DNA from: Sipunculus nudus
Taxonomy: Eukaryota; Annelida; Sipuncula; Golfingiida; Sipunculidae
Direction: 5' to 3'
Length of the DNA stretch: 64,000 nucleotides
NCBI GenBank assembly: GCA_026874595.1
Contig: CM049309.1
Coordinates: forward strand, 95,378,723 to 95,442,722
Positions 23,601-36,400 of the stretch are shown piece by piece. The notes beneath the pieces were generated by a model that saw only the letters and a list, made by a program, of their open reading frames with translations, made no database searches and had not been told where the DNA came from. Every line of letters starts with the position of its first letter. Positions within the stretch are counted from its first letter, which is position 1. The position numbers and the translations under genes are program-made.

Positions 23601-24473
23601 GGTTTTTTGCATCAGGTAGCATTCAACTAGAACTACAAGATTTTATTAAAAGTCTCGCAATATCTCGTATAATATCTCGTCAAACGAGATATTTCGGGAT
23701 TTCAGTAATCTTGCCCTTGAGGCCACAGTTTTGCAGGAATCTTTCTGAAACTGACTTATCTTAAGTCCTACACTATTATCTTGAAATAGTTTTTTCCATT
23801 TTTTGAATGCAGCCGCTAGGGGGCGCTGTATGCAAACCTCCCCAACATATCATGTTTTGGCCATATCTCCAAAATTACAAGCCTCAATTACCAAAACTAT
23901 TGCTTATTTTCTTCCTCTGAGTCTTCTCCATAATCTGGTTTAATCATTTTGTTACAATCTTGTGTCACTTTGTCAGTGTGTCTGTCTGTGAGTCATTTGT
24001 CCTCAAATTCGCCTGCTTGCTCTTGCGTCTCACATACAGCATTCTACAGGCCACAGTTTTGAAAGAATCCTTTTGTAACAAGTACATATTATGTTTTACA
24101 CTAATATCTCCAGAGGTATTTTTCATTTTACGGATATGACCGCTAGGTGGCGCTGCACTTGACCCTCACCTACATATCATTTTTTAGCCATATCTCCATA
24201 ATTATGAACCTCAGTTACAGAAACTATGGCTTGTTTTCTTCCTCTGGTTCTTAATAACCTGAGTAAGTCAACTGGTCTCATTCTTGTGTCAGTATGTCTG
24301 TTTGTCAGTTTTCCTCAAATTCACCTGCTTGCTGGTTCTTCCATCTCTCATTTGGCATTCAATAGGCCAGAGATTTGGAGGAATCCTTTGAAAACTGGGA
24401 CATCTTATGTCATACACTAATATCACACAACGCATTTGTCGTCTTCAGGATATGTCCGCTAGAGGGCGCTGCA
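19758..24473 (+). promoter_or_regulatory. Eight CTCF-like motifs carried by the compound repeat
   Basis: Eighteen-base matches to the CTCF core (CCRSYAGRKGGCRS) occur in one orientation at 19758, 20089, 20424, 22556, 22770, 23813, 24140 and 24456. The best is CCACGAGGTGGCGCTGCA at 20089 and CCGCTAGGTGGCGCTGCA at 24140. CTCF is present in bilaterians and binds this core; occupancy here is unknown. Confidence 0.45.
22472..22900 (+). repeat. 214-bp tandem duplication
   Basis: Two direct copies of about 214 bp: the line CCGCCAGATGGCGCTGCA occurs at 22556 and 22770, and AACATTGATTGCAG and TTTAATGCGTTTATCCTC recur at the same spacing. A poly-G tract of about 12 bases lies just before the first copy (22459-22470). 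Confidence 0.88.
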
Positions 24474-24680
24474 GTCGAACATCCCTAATAAAATATTATT
24501 TTGTCATATCTCCAAAACTACAAACCGCAGTTACATAAATTATAACTTATTTTCTTCTCTGATCCTTCTCCATAACCAGGTAAAGTCATCTGGTGTCAAT
24601 CTTGTCTCACATTGTCAGTATGTCTGTCTGTTCGTCATTTGTTGTCAGCTTTGTCTGCCTGCTTGTTCTTTTGTCTGATA
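23700..24680 (+). repeat. Tandem ~330-bp modules (second set)
   Basis: The same module type as at 19670-20640 repeats here, with GCGCTG cores at 23813, 24140 and 24456 (spacings 327 and 316 bp) and the CAATCTTGTG landmark at about 23955, 24275 and 24595. It ends before the third copy of the tail. Confidence 0.86.
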
Positions 24681-24825
24681 TGTCATTCTACGGGGCACAA
24701 CTTCTCAGCAATGGCCCTGAGAATCATTCCATTGATAGAAAACCGACAGTATCTTCTATCTGTCCGTCTGTCTTTTATTTATTTCAATTTCCGGCAAGCG
24801 TTCGACCTATGGTCGTCTAGTTTTC

Positions 24826-25462
24826 CTGGTAGATACAATGGACCCGGACACCCAGTGCCAGTCGGCGCCGATAGGTGTCACTAGCGTGAATGGAAGGTCT
24901 GTTTGTATGTATGTTACAGGGGGCGCGTATACGTATGTAACAGGGGGCGTGTGACGTGGCCCCCGTCCTCCTGTACAATACATGTACGCGGACACATGTT
25001 CAACTTCACAAGGCAAGGATATCACCATGCCATACATGTCGCTGGAACTGAGCCATGCAGCCTATTAACTTCATAAGGTTGTCCAGGGATTCGGTGTCTT
25101 TTCATCCTGACATACTATCGTCGGCGGTGTCACAGAAAATTTTGTTCAGCGATAAAGAAGCCCTGTGTTTTGACAAATGAGGTAAGCACTGGTAGCTCAA
25201 TGACTTTACAGTCCATAAATCCTTTTATCTGCCCTGCTTTTATTTTGGTATTCAGATCTGTGGACAGCGTCACTTCATTCACGGACACAAACAGCTTAGT
25301 TTAAGTATATACCTAGTACCTACCTGGCGTGCTCAAGGGTTGTCATTACAGTAAGAGTTAGCACAGAACAATAAGAGCTTATATGACTGTATGTAAACGC
25401 TACATGAGTCTGTGTCACGCGTTACCTTATCCCTCATGAGTTAATTTGAGGTTAGTTAGGGG
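24826..25462. other. Low-copy spacer, no gene recognised
   Basis: No tandem repeat except a short doubled ATGT..ACAGGGGGCG text around 24906-24950. Open frames here are short and show no recognisable domain. Confidence 0.5.
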
Positions 25463-25473
25463 TATATATATAT

Positions 25474-25528
<55 letters not shown>

Positions 25529-25550
25529 TATATATATAAATATATATATA
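25463..25550. repeat. (TA)n microsatellite
   Basis: About 88 bp of alternating TA with a few AAA interruptions; self-complementary and likely length-variable. Confidence 0.97.
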
Positions 25551-27488
25551 CATGTATTTATAATTAATGGTATAGCGTGTTAGTCTGAAGTTGAAGTGTA
25601 GGTAAAAGAGGAAAAGTGATGGCTTTTTGATAGACAAAAATAATATATAATTATATATAAACTAATAAAGTATATAGAATAATATATATGAAATAATGTG
25701 ATAATAAATAGAATTAGTCTATCTAAAAGCGGGCGTCATTCTTATCCTGCACATACATATATATGGGGAAGGGGGGAGGGATACACACATTTTTGTGTTC
25801 TGATAAAACTGCGCACTCAGCTACATGTACCACATCAACATGTATCACGCGTGTCGTAACACCCCCCCCCCCCCTGCACGTTGCGGAGCGGGTCATTTGG
25901 TGGTTCACCAGATGTTCTTAATTTTAGCCAAATCCGGGTGGCTGGAACATGTCTGCCATCGCGGCGAAATGCGCCACATCATTAGTGACCAAAGAAATTA
26001 GTCTGTCCCAGTTACAAGAAAGTTCTGGTTGAACATGTATCATCACAAAATCTACAAAAAAACCAATTAAATATGTGTGCTTATTAGTAAACCACAGTGG
26101 TGTGAATGCAGTGTTGATATAAAGGGTAATAATGTATATCCGTGTGTGTATATACATGTGGTTATGTATACATACCTCACGTGGGGTTGGCAAGTCACTT
26201 GATATGTTAGTTTTGTTCATGTTGAACAATATACTGTCAATAACCGGTTCAGTAACTATGTTAAGTTTCTGTGATCCAAGTACACGCCAACGTTCTGTCC
26301 TAGAACCGTTTCTCTGCTGCTCACAGGAATATACTCGACTAGACAACTTCTTGGATTACTCAAATATGTGATAAGATGATAAATAGGTGATAAAGCCAAC
26401 AAAAATAATTATAGAGCTGTATAGAAAGGTAGCTTAAGTTGATTATAATAGCGTCATAGCATTACATTCACCGGACAAAAATAATTATAGAGTTTTATAC
26501 AAAGGCAACTCATGTTTATTATAAAATGTTATAGCATTACAGTCACTGGGTCATGGACCTTCAAATAAAAATATCTGACGTTTTAATATAGATGCATGAC
26601 ATTTGTGTGTTAACGGGAAATATTCACAAAACCAACATTTCCATTTCTCTAGATACCTCTGACCAAATACTCTAGTTCATGGGCAGGCACTAGGAATTAA
26701 ACCACCGGCTTTCACAAACTGTTCCTATTTGGAATATAATACCTCGCTTTCGTCTGCTTGGGAAGTCCGAGTGAAATCCACTGCAGCGACAACTGGCGGA
26801 AAATGACATTCAGCACTCTAAGAAGGCGGACTTGGACTCGAACCTCAAGGACTCAGACTTGGACTCGGACTCGAGTGACCTGGACTCGGACTTACACTCG
26901 GACTTGGATAGCAAGGACTACAAAACTTCTTCCGCCAGGGGTCGTTTCTATTTGAAACGAACCTCTTCCAGTTGGACAGTAAGGGACGGCCGGGACTACT
27001 TATCTTAACTGTCAAACTTCAAAATCTAAATTTGTTACATTTCAGGGAAACACCATTAGAGTACATTTCACATGCGTATGCTTACAGAATATTACTTATT
27101 CATTAAGTCCTGACCACAAAACACCCATGTTTATGCAATTTGCCTTGTAATACTTCTTGCCCAACATATCTATACGGACTACCTTAGCCTCTTTACTATA
27201 ATTATACCTACGCCTCTGGTGTATTTAGAAGCCCCCGTAGATTGTGGGTGGCAATTTCTGACGCCGAAATACCGGGCCCTAATCAGCCACTCTGCAGAGT
27301 GTATAACTTAAATGACGGGCTGCCACAGTCATGAAGGTCTGAAACAGCGAGGTTAATGGGTTCATGCAACATAATCGAAAACTGCAGCGTTATAACATTA
27401 ATTATAATAAGTACAAAATTATATACGGCATATTTTAACTGACACATGGCACAGGCGCATAAAGAGACTATTGTGAATTAAGTAGGCG
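25551..27488. other. Low-copy spacer with small repeats, no gene recognised
   Basis: It contains a poly-C tract (25862-25875), a diverged 76-bp direct duplication (ACAAAAATAATTATAGAG at 26399 and 26475) and a short-period GGACTCGGACTT tract (26828-26912). The open frames at 25924-26346 (minus) and 26132-26371 (plus) overlap each other and match no family that can be recognised. Confidence 0.55.
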
Positions 27489-30400
27489 AAACTGATGGTG
27501 TTAATGAATCATATTATGCAGGGTAATATGACGTACATGACACGTGGAGGATCACAGCCTGCAGGGTAATACGGCGTCAATGACACGTGGAGGATCACAC
27601 CGAGCAGGGTAACATGGCGTCAATAACACGTGGAGGATCACACCCTGCAGGGTAATATGACATACATGACACGTGGACGATACCATCCTCCAGGGTAATA
27701 TGACGTACATGACACGTGGAGGATCACACCCTGCAGGGTAATATGACGTCAATGGCACATGGAGGATCACACCCTGCAGTGTAATATGGCGTCAATGGCA
27801 CGTGGAGGATCACACCCTGCAGGGTAATATGACGTACATGACACGTGGAGGATCAAAGCCTGCAGGGTAATACGGCGTCAATGACACGTGGAGGATCACA
27901 CCTAGCAGTGTAACATGGCGTCAATGACACGTGGAGGATCACACCCTGCAGTGTAATATGGCGTCAATGGCACGTGGAGGATCACACCCTGCAGGGTAAT
28001 ATGACGTTAATGGCACGTGGAGGATCACACCCTGCAGGGTAATATGACGTCAATGGCACGTGGAGGATCACACCCTGCAGGGTAATATGGCGTCAATGAC
28101 GACGTGGAGGATCACACCCTGCAGGGTAATATGGCGTCAATGGCACGTGGAGGATCACACCCTGCAGGGTAATATGGCGTCAATGACACGTGGAGGATCA
28201 CACCCTGCAGTTTAATATGGCGTCAATGGCACGTGGAGGATACCACCCTGCAGGGTAATATGGCGTCAATGGCACGTGGAGGATCACACCCTGCAGGGTA
28301 ATATGGCGTCAATGGCACGTGGAGAATCACACCCTGCAGGGTAATATGGCGTCAATGGCACGTGGAGGATCACACCCTGCAGGGTAATATGGCGTCCATA
28401 ACACGTGGAGGATCACACCCTGCAGGGTAATATGACGTCCATACCCAGACAAATCTGATGATGTTAATGGATCATGTTTATAAATAGACATGTGGAGGAA
28501 ACCACCCTGTAGGGTAATATGGCGTCCATGACACGTGGAGGATACCACCCTGCAGGGTAATATGGCGTCCATACCCAGACAAATCTGATGATGTAAATGA
28601 ATCATGTTTATATATAGACATGTGGAGGATACCACCCTGCAGGGCAATATGGCGTCCATGACACGTGGAGGATCACACCCTGCAGGGTAATATGACGTAC
28701 ATGACACGTGAAGGATCACAACCTGCAAGGAAATATAACGTCCATTACCAGACAAAACTGATGGTATTAATTTATATATTGACACGTGGAGGATCACACC
28801 CTGCAGGGTAATATGGCGTCCATGACACGTGGAGGATCACACCCTGCAGGGTAAAATGACATACATGACACGTGGACGATACCATCCTCCAGGGTAATAT
28901 GACGTACATGACACGTGGAGGATACAACCCTGCAGGGAAATATGGCGTCCATGTCACGTGGAGGATCACACCCTGCAGGGTAATATGGCGTCCATGACGA
29001 CGTGGAGGATCACACCCTGCAGGGTAATATGACGTCAATGGCACGTGGAGGATACCACCCTGCAGTGTAATATGGCGTACATGACACGTGGAGGATCACA
29101 TCCTGCAGGGAAATATGGCGTCCATGACACGTGGAGGATCACACCCTGCAGTGTAATATGGCGTCAATGGCACGTGGAGGATACCACCCTGCAGGGTAAT
29201 ATGGCGTCCATAACACGTGGAGGACCACACCCTGCCGGGTAATATGGCGTCCATGACGACGTGGAGGATCACACCCTGCAGGGTAATATGACGTCAATGG
29301 CACGTGGAGGATACCACCCTGCAGTGTAATATGGCGTACATGACACGTGGAGGATCACATCCTGCAGGGAAATATGGCGTCCATGACACGTTGAGGATCA
29401 CACCCTGCAGTGTAATATGGCGTCAATGGCACGTGGAGGATACCATCCTGCAGGGTAATATGGCGTCAATGGCACGTGGAGGATCACACCCTGCATGGTA
29501 ATATGGCGTCAATGGCACGTGGAGAATCACACCCTGCAGTGTAATATGGCGTCAATGGCACGTGGAGGATCACACCCGGCAGGGTAATATGGCGTCCATA
29601 ACACGTGGAGGATCACACCCTGCAGGGTAATATGACGTCCATACCCAGACAAATCTGATGATATTAATGGATCATGATTATAAATAGACATGCTGAGGAT
29701 ACCACCCTGTAGGGTAATATGACGTCCATGACACGTGGAGGATACCACCCTGCAGGGTAAAATGGCGTCCATACCCAGACAAATCTGATGATGTAAATGG
29801 ATCATGTTTATATATAGACATGTGGAGGATACCACCCTGCAGGGTAATATGGCGTCCATGACACGTGGAGGATCACAACCTGCAGGGAAATATAACGTCC
29901 ATTACAACACAAAACTCATGGTATTAATTTATATATTGACACGTGGAGGATCACACCCTACAGGGTAATATGGCGTCCATGACACGTGGAGGATCACACC
30001 CTGCAGGGTAATATGACATACATGACACGTGGACGATATCACCCTCCAGGGTAATATGACGTACATGACACGTGGAGGATACCACACTGCAGGGTAATAT
30101 TGCGTCCATGACACGTGGAGGACAACACCCTGCAGGGTAGTATGACGTACATGACACGTGGACGATACCACCCTGCAGGGTAATATGACATACATGACGC
30201 TTGGAGGGTCACACCCTGCAGGGTAATATGACGTCCATACCCAGACAAATCTGATGATGTTAATGGATCATGTTTATATATAGACACGTGGAGGATACCA
30301 CCCTGCAGGGTAATATGACGTACATGACACGTGGAGGGTCACAACCTGCAGGGTAATATGACGTACATGACACGTGGAGGGTCCCACCCTGCAGGGTAAT

Positions 30401-33400
30401 ATGACGTACATGACACGTGGAGTGTCACACCCTGCAGGGTAATATGACGTACATGACACGGGGAGGGTCCCACCGTGCAGGGTAATATGACGTACATGAC
30501 ACGTGGAGGGTCACACCCTGTAGGGTAATATGACGTCCATGACACGTGGAGGGTCCCACCCTGCAGGGTCATATGACGTACATGACACGTGGATGATCAC
30601 ACCTTGCAGTGTAATATGGCGTCAATGGCACGTGGAGGATACCACCCTGCAGGTTAATATGGCGTCCATACCCAGACAAATCTGATGATGTTAATGGATC
30701 ATGTTTATATATAGACATGTGGAGGATACCACCCTGCAGGGTAATATTGCGTCCATGACACGTGGAGGAACACAGCCTGCAGGGAAATATAACGTCCATT
30801 ACCAGACAAAACTGATGGTATTAATTTATATATTGACACGTGCAGGATCACACCCTTCAGGGTAATATAGCGTCCATGACACGTGGAGGATCACACCCTG
30901 CAGGGTAATATGACGTACATGACACGTGGACGATACCACCCTGCAGGGTAATATGGTGTCCATTACACGTGGAATATCACACCCTGCAGTGTAATATGAC
31001 GTACATGACACGTGGAGGATACCACCCTGCAGGGTAATATGACGTACATGACACGTGGAGGATCACACCCTGCAGGGTAATATGCTGTACATGACACGTG
31101 GAGGATCACACCCTGCAGGGTAATATGCTGTACATGACACGTGGAGGATCACACCCTGCAGGGTAATATGCTGTACATGACATGTGGAGGATCACACCCT
31201 GCAGGGTGATATGCTGTACATGACACGTGGAGGATCACACCCTGCAGGGTAATATGCTGTACATGACACGCGTAGGATCACACCCTGCAGGGTAATATGC
31301 TGTTCATGACACGTGGAGGATCACACCCTGCAGGATAATATGCTGTACATGACACGTGGAGGATCACACCCTGCAGGGTAATATGACGTCCATTACCAGA
31401 CAAATCTGATGATGGTAATGGATCATGTTTATATATATACATGTGGAGGATCACACCCTGAAGGGTAATATGGCGTCCATTACACGTGGAGGATCACAAC
31501 CTGCAGGGTAATATGGCGTCAATGACACAAGGAGGACCACACCAAGCAGGGTAACATGGCGCCCATGACACGTGGAGGATCACAACCTGCAGGGTAATAT
31601 GGCGTCAATGACACAAGGAGGATCACACCTAGCAGGGTAACATGGCGTCCATGACACGTGGAGGATCACACCCTGCATGGTAATATGACGTCCATACCCA
31701 GACAAACCTGATGATGTTAATGGATCATGTTTATATATAGACATGTGGAGGATACCACCCTGCAGGGTAATATGACGTCCATACCCAGACAAATCTGATG
31801 ATGTTAATGGATCATGTTTATATATAGACATGTGGAGGATACCACCCTGCAGGGTAATATGGCGTCAATGACACGTGGAGGATCACACCCTGCAGTTTAA
31901 TATGGCGTCAATGGCACGTGGAGGATACCACCCTCCAGGGTAATATGGCGTCAATGGCACGTGGAGGATCACAGCCTGCAGGGTAATATGGCGTCAATGG
32001 CACGTGGAGAATCACACCCTGCAGGGTAATATGGCGTCAATGGCACGTGGAGGATCACACCCTGCAGGGTAATATGGCGTCCATAACACGTGGTGGATCA
32101 CACCCTGCAGGGTAATATGGCGTCCATACCCAGACAAATCTGATGATGTTAATGGATCATGTTTATAAATAGACATGTGGAGGAAACCACCCTGTAGGGT
32201 AATATGGCGTCCATGACACATGGAGGATACCACCCTGCAGGGTAATATGGCGTCCATACCCAGACAAATCTGATGATGTAAATGGATCATGTTTATATAT
32301 AGACATGTGGAGGATACCACCCTGCAGGGTAATATGGTGTCCATGACACGTGGAGGATCACAACCTTCAAGGAAATATAACGTCCATTACCAGACAAAAC
32401 TGATGGTATTAATTTATATATTGACACGTGGAGGATCACACCCTGCAGGGTAATATGGGGTCCATGACACGTGGAGGATCACACCCTGCAGGGTAATATG
32501 ACATACATGACACGTGGACGATACCATCCTCCAGGGTAATATGACGTACATGACACGTGGAGGATACAACCCTGCAGGGAAATATGGCGTTCATGCCACG
32601 TGGAGGATCACACCCTGCATGGTAATATGGCGTCCATGACGACGTGGAGGATCACACCCTGCAGGGTAATATGACGTCAATGGCACGTGGAGGATACCAC
32701 CCTCCAGTGTAATATGGCGTAGATGACACGTGGAGGATCACATCCTGCAGGGAAATATGGCGTCCATGACACGTGGAGGATCACACCCTGCAGTGTAATA
32801 TGGCGTCAATGGCACGTGGAGGATACCTACCTGCAGGGTAATATGGCGTCCATAACACGTGGGGGATCACACCCTGCCGGGTAATATGGCGTCCATGACG
32901 ACGTGGAGGATCACACCCTGCAGGGTAATATGGCGTCAATGGCACGTGGAGGATCACACCCTGCATGGTAATATGGCGTCAATGGCATGTGGAGAATCAC
33001 ACCCTGCAGTGTAATATGGCGTCCATAACACGTGGAGGATCACACCCTGCAGGGTAATATGACGTCCATACCCAGACAAATCTGATGATATTAATGGATC
33101 ATGATTATAAATAGACATGTGGAGGATACCACCCTGTAGCGTAATATGGCGTCCATGACACGTGGAGGATACCACCCTGCAGGGTAATATGGCGTCAATA
33201 CCCAGACAAATCTGATGATGTAAATGTATCATGTTTATATATAGACATGTGGAGAATACCACCCTGCAGGTTAATATGGCGTCCATGACACGTGGAGGAT
33301 CACAACCTGCAGGGAAATATAACGTCCATTACCAGACAAAACTGATGGTATTAATTTATATATTGACACGTGGAGGATCACACCCTGCAGGGTAATATTG

Positions 33401-36400
33401 CGTCCATGACACGTGGAGGACAACACCCTGCAGGGTAGTATGACGTACATGACACGTGGACGATACCACCCTGCAGGGTAATATGACATACATGACGCTT
33501 GGAGGGTCACACCCTGCAGGGTAATATGACGTCCATACCCAGACAAATCTGATGATGTTAATGGATCATGTTTATATATAGACACGTGGAGGATGCCACC
33601 CTGCAGGGTAATATGACGTACATGACACGTGGAGGGTCACAACCTGCAGGGTAATATGACGTACATGACACGTGGAGGGTCACACCCTGCAGGGTAATAT
33701 GACGTACATGACACGTGGAGTGTCACACCCTGCAGGGTAATATGACGTACATGACACGGGGAGGGTCCCACCGTGCAGGGTAATATGACGTACATGACAC
33801 GTGGAGGGTCACACCCTGCAGGGTAATATGACGTCCATGACACGTGGAGGGTCCCACACTGCAGGGTAATATGACGTACATGACACGTGGATGATCACAC
33901 CTTGCAGTGTAATATGGCGTCAATGGCACGTGGAGGATACCACCCTGCAGGTTAATATTGCGTCCATGACTCGTGGAGGACAACACCCTGCAGGGTAGTA
34001 TGACGTACATGACACGTGGAGGATCACACCCTGCAGGGTAATATGCTGTACATGACACGTGGAGGATCACACCCTGCAGGGTAATATGCTGTTCATGACA
34101 CGTGGAGGATCACACCCTGCAGGGTAATATGCTGTACATGACACGTGGAGGATCACACCCTGCAGGGTAATATAACGTCCATTACCAGACATAACTGATG
34201 GTATTAATTTATATATTGACACGTGCAGGATCACACCCTTCAGGGTAATATGGCGTCCATGACACGTGGAGGATCACACCCTGCAGGGTAATATGACGTA
34301 CATGACACGTGGACGATACCACCCTGCAGGGTAATATGGTGTCCATGACACGTGGAGTATCACACCCTGCAGTGTAATATGACGTACATGACACGAGGAG
34401 GATCACACCCTGAAGGGTAATATGCTGTACATGGCATGTGGAGGATCACACCCTGCAGGGTAATATGCTGTACATGACACGTGGAGGATCACACCCTGCA
34501 GGGTAATATGCTGTACATGACACGTGGAGGATCACACCCTGCAGGGTAATATGCTGTTCATGACACGTGGAGGATCACACCCTGCAGGGTAATATGCTGT
34601 ACATGACATGTGGAGGATCACACCCTGCAGGGTAATATGACGTCCATTACCAGACAAATCTGATGATGGTAATGGATTATGTTTATATATAGTCATGTGG
34701 AGGATCACACCCTGAAGGGTAATATGGCGTCCATGACACGTGGAGGATCACAATCTGCAGGGTAATATGGCGTCAATGACACAAGGAGGATCACACCTAG
34801 CAGGGTAACATGGCGTCCATGACACGTGGAGGATCACAACCTGCAGGGTAATATGGCGTCAATGACACAAGGAGGATCACACCTAGCAGGGTAACATGGC
34901 GTCCATGACACGTGGAGGATCACACCCTTCAGGGTAATATGACGTCCATTACCAGACAAATCTGATGATGGTAATGGATCATGTTTATATATAGACATGT
35001 GGAGGATCACACCCTGAAGGGTAATATGGCGTCCATGACACGTGGAGGATCACAACCTGCAGGGTAATATGGCGTCAATGACACAAGGAGGATCACACCT
35101 AGCAGGGTAACATGGCGTCCATGACACGTGGAGGATCACAACCTGCAGGGTAATATGGCGTCAATGACACAAGGAGGATCACACCTAGCAGGGTAACATG
35201 GCGTCCATGACACGTGGAGGATCACACCCTGCATGGTAATATGACGTCCATACCCAGACAAACCTGATGATGTTAATGGATCATGTTTATATATAGACAT
35301 GTGGAGGATACCACCCTGCAGGGTAATATGACGTCCATACCCAGACAAATCTGATGATGTTAATGGATCATGTTTATATATAGACATGTGGAGGATACCA
35401 CCCTGCAGGGTAATATGGCGTTCATGACACGTGGAGGATCACACCCTGAAGGGTAATATGGCGTCCATGACACGTGGAGGATCACAACCTTCAGGGTAAT
35501 ATGGCGTCAATGACACAAGGAGGATCACACCTAGCAGGGTAACATGGCGTCCATGACACGTGGAGGATCACACCCTGCAGGGTAATATAGCGTCCATGAC
35601 ACATGGAGGATCACATCCTGCAGGGTAATATGACGTCCATCCCCAGACAAATCTGATGATGTTAATGGATCTTGTTTATATATAGACATGTGGAGGATAC
35701 CACCCTGCAGGGTAATATGGCGTCAATGACACGTGGAGGATCACACCCTGCAGGGTAATATGACGTCCATTACCAGACAAATCTGATGATGGTAATGGAT
35801 CATGTTTATATATAGACATGTGGAGGATACCACCCTGCAGGGTAATATGGCGTCCATGACACGTGGAGTATCACACCCTGCAGGGTAATATGACGTCCAT
35901 ACCCAGACAAATCTGATGATGTTAATGGATCATGTTTATATATAGACATGTGGAGGATACCACCCTGCAGGGTAATATGGCGTCCATGACACGTGGAGGA
36001 TCACACCCTGCAGGGTAATATGACGTCCATTACCAGACAAATCTGATGATGGTAATGGATCATGTTTATATATAGACATGTGGAGGATACCACCCTGCAG
36101 GGTAATATGGCGTCCATGACACGTGAAGGATTACACCCTGCAGGGTAATAATACGTCCATGACACGTGGAGGATCACACCCTGCAGGGTAATATGGCGTC
36201 AATGGCACGTGGAGGATACCACCCTGCAGGGTAATATGACGTCCATACCCAGACAAATCTGATGATGTTAATGGATCATGTTTATATATAGACATCTGGA
36301 GGTTACCACCCTGCAGGGTAATATGGCGTCCATGACACCTGGAGGATCACATCCTGCAGGGTAATATGGCGTCCATGACACCTGGAGTATCACACCCTGC

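Larger units (their letters stand above)
19044..24825 (+). repeat. Compound interspersed repeat, three related copies in tandem
   Basis: Three related copies end in the same tail, TTCCGGCAAGCG.TCGACC followed by TCTGGTCGTCTAG, at 20900-20932, 23212-23244 and 24789-24821. Each is headed by a TGTCTG-rich tract, then a GCAATCGCTTTCAAACT block, AGGTCA half-sites, a CCATGG-centred palindrome, the line TCTAGTTTTTTGCATC, and ATCTCGT.CAAACGAGAT palindromes. Modules of about 330 bp with a GGCGCTGCA core follow. The first copy opens with two 60-bp units beginning GCTTGCCGGAA (19054, 19114), which is the exact inverse of the tail TTCCGGCAAGC. No protein-coding frame is supported. It may be a non-autonomous mobile element or a cluster of such elements. 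Confidence 0.8.
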
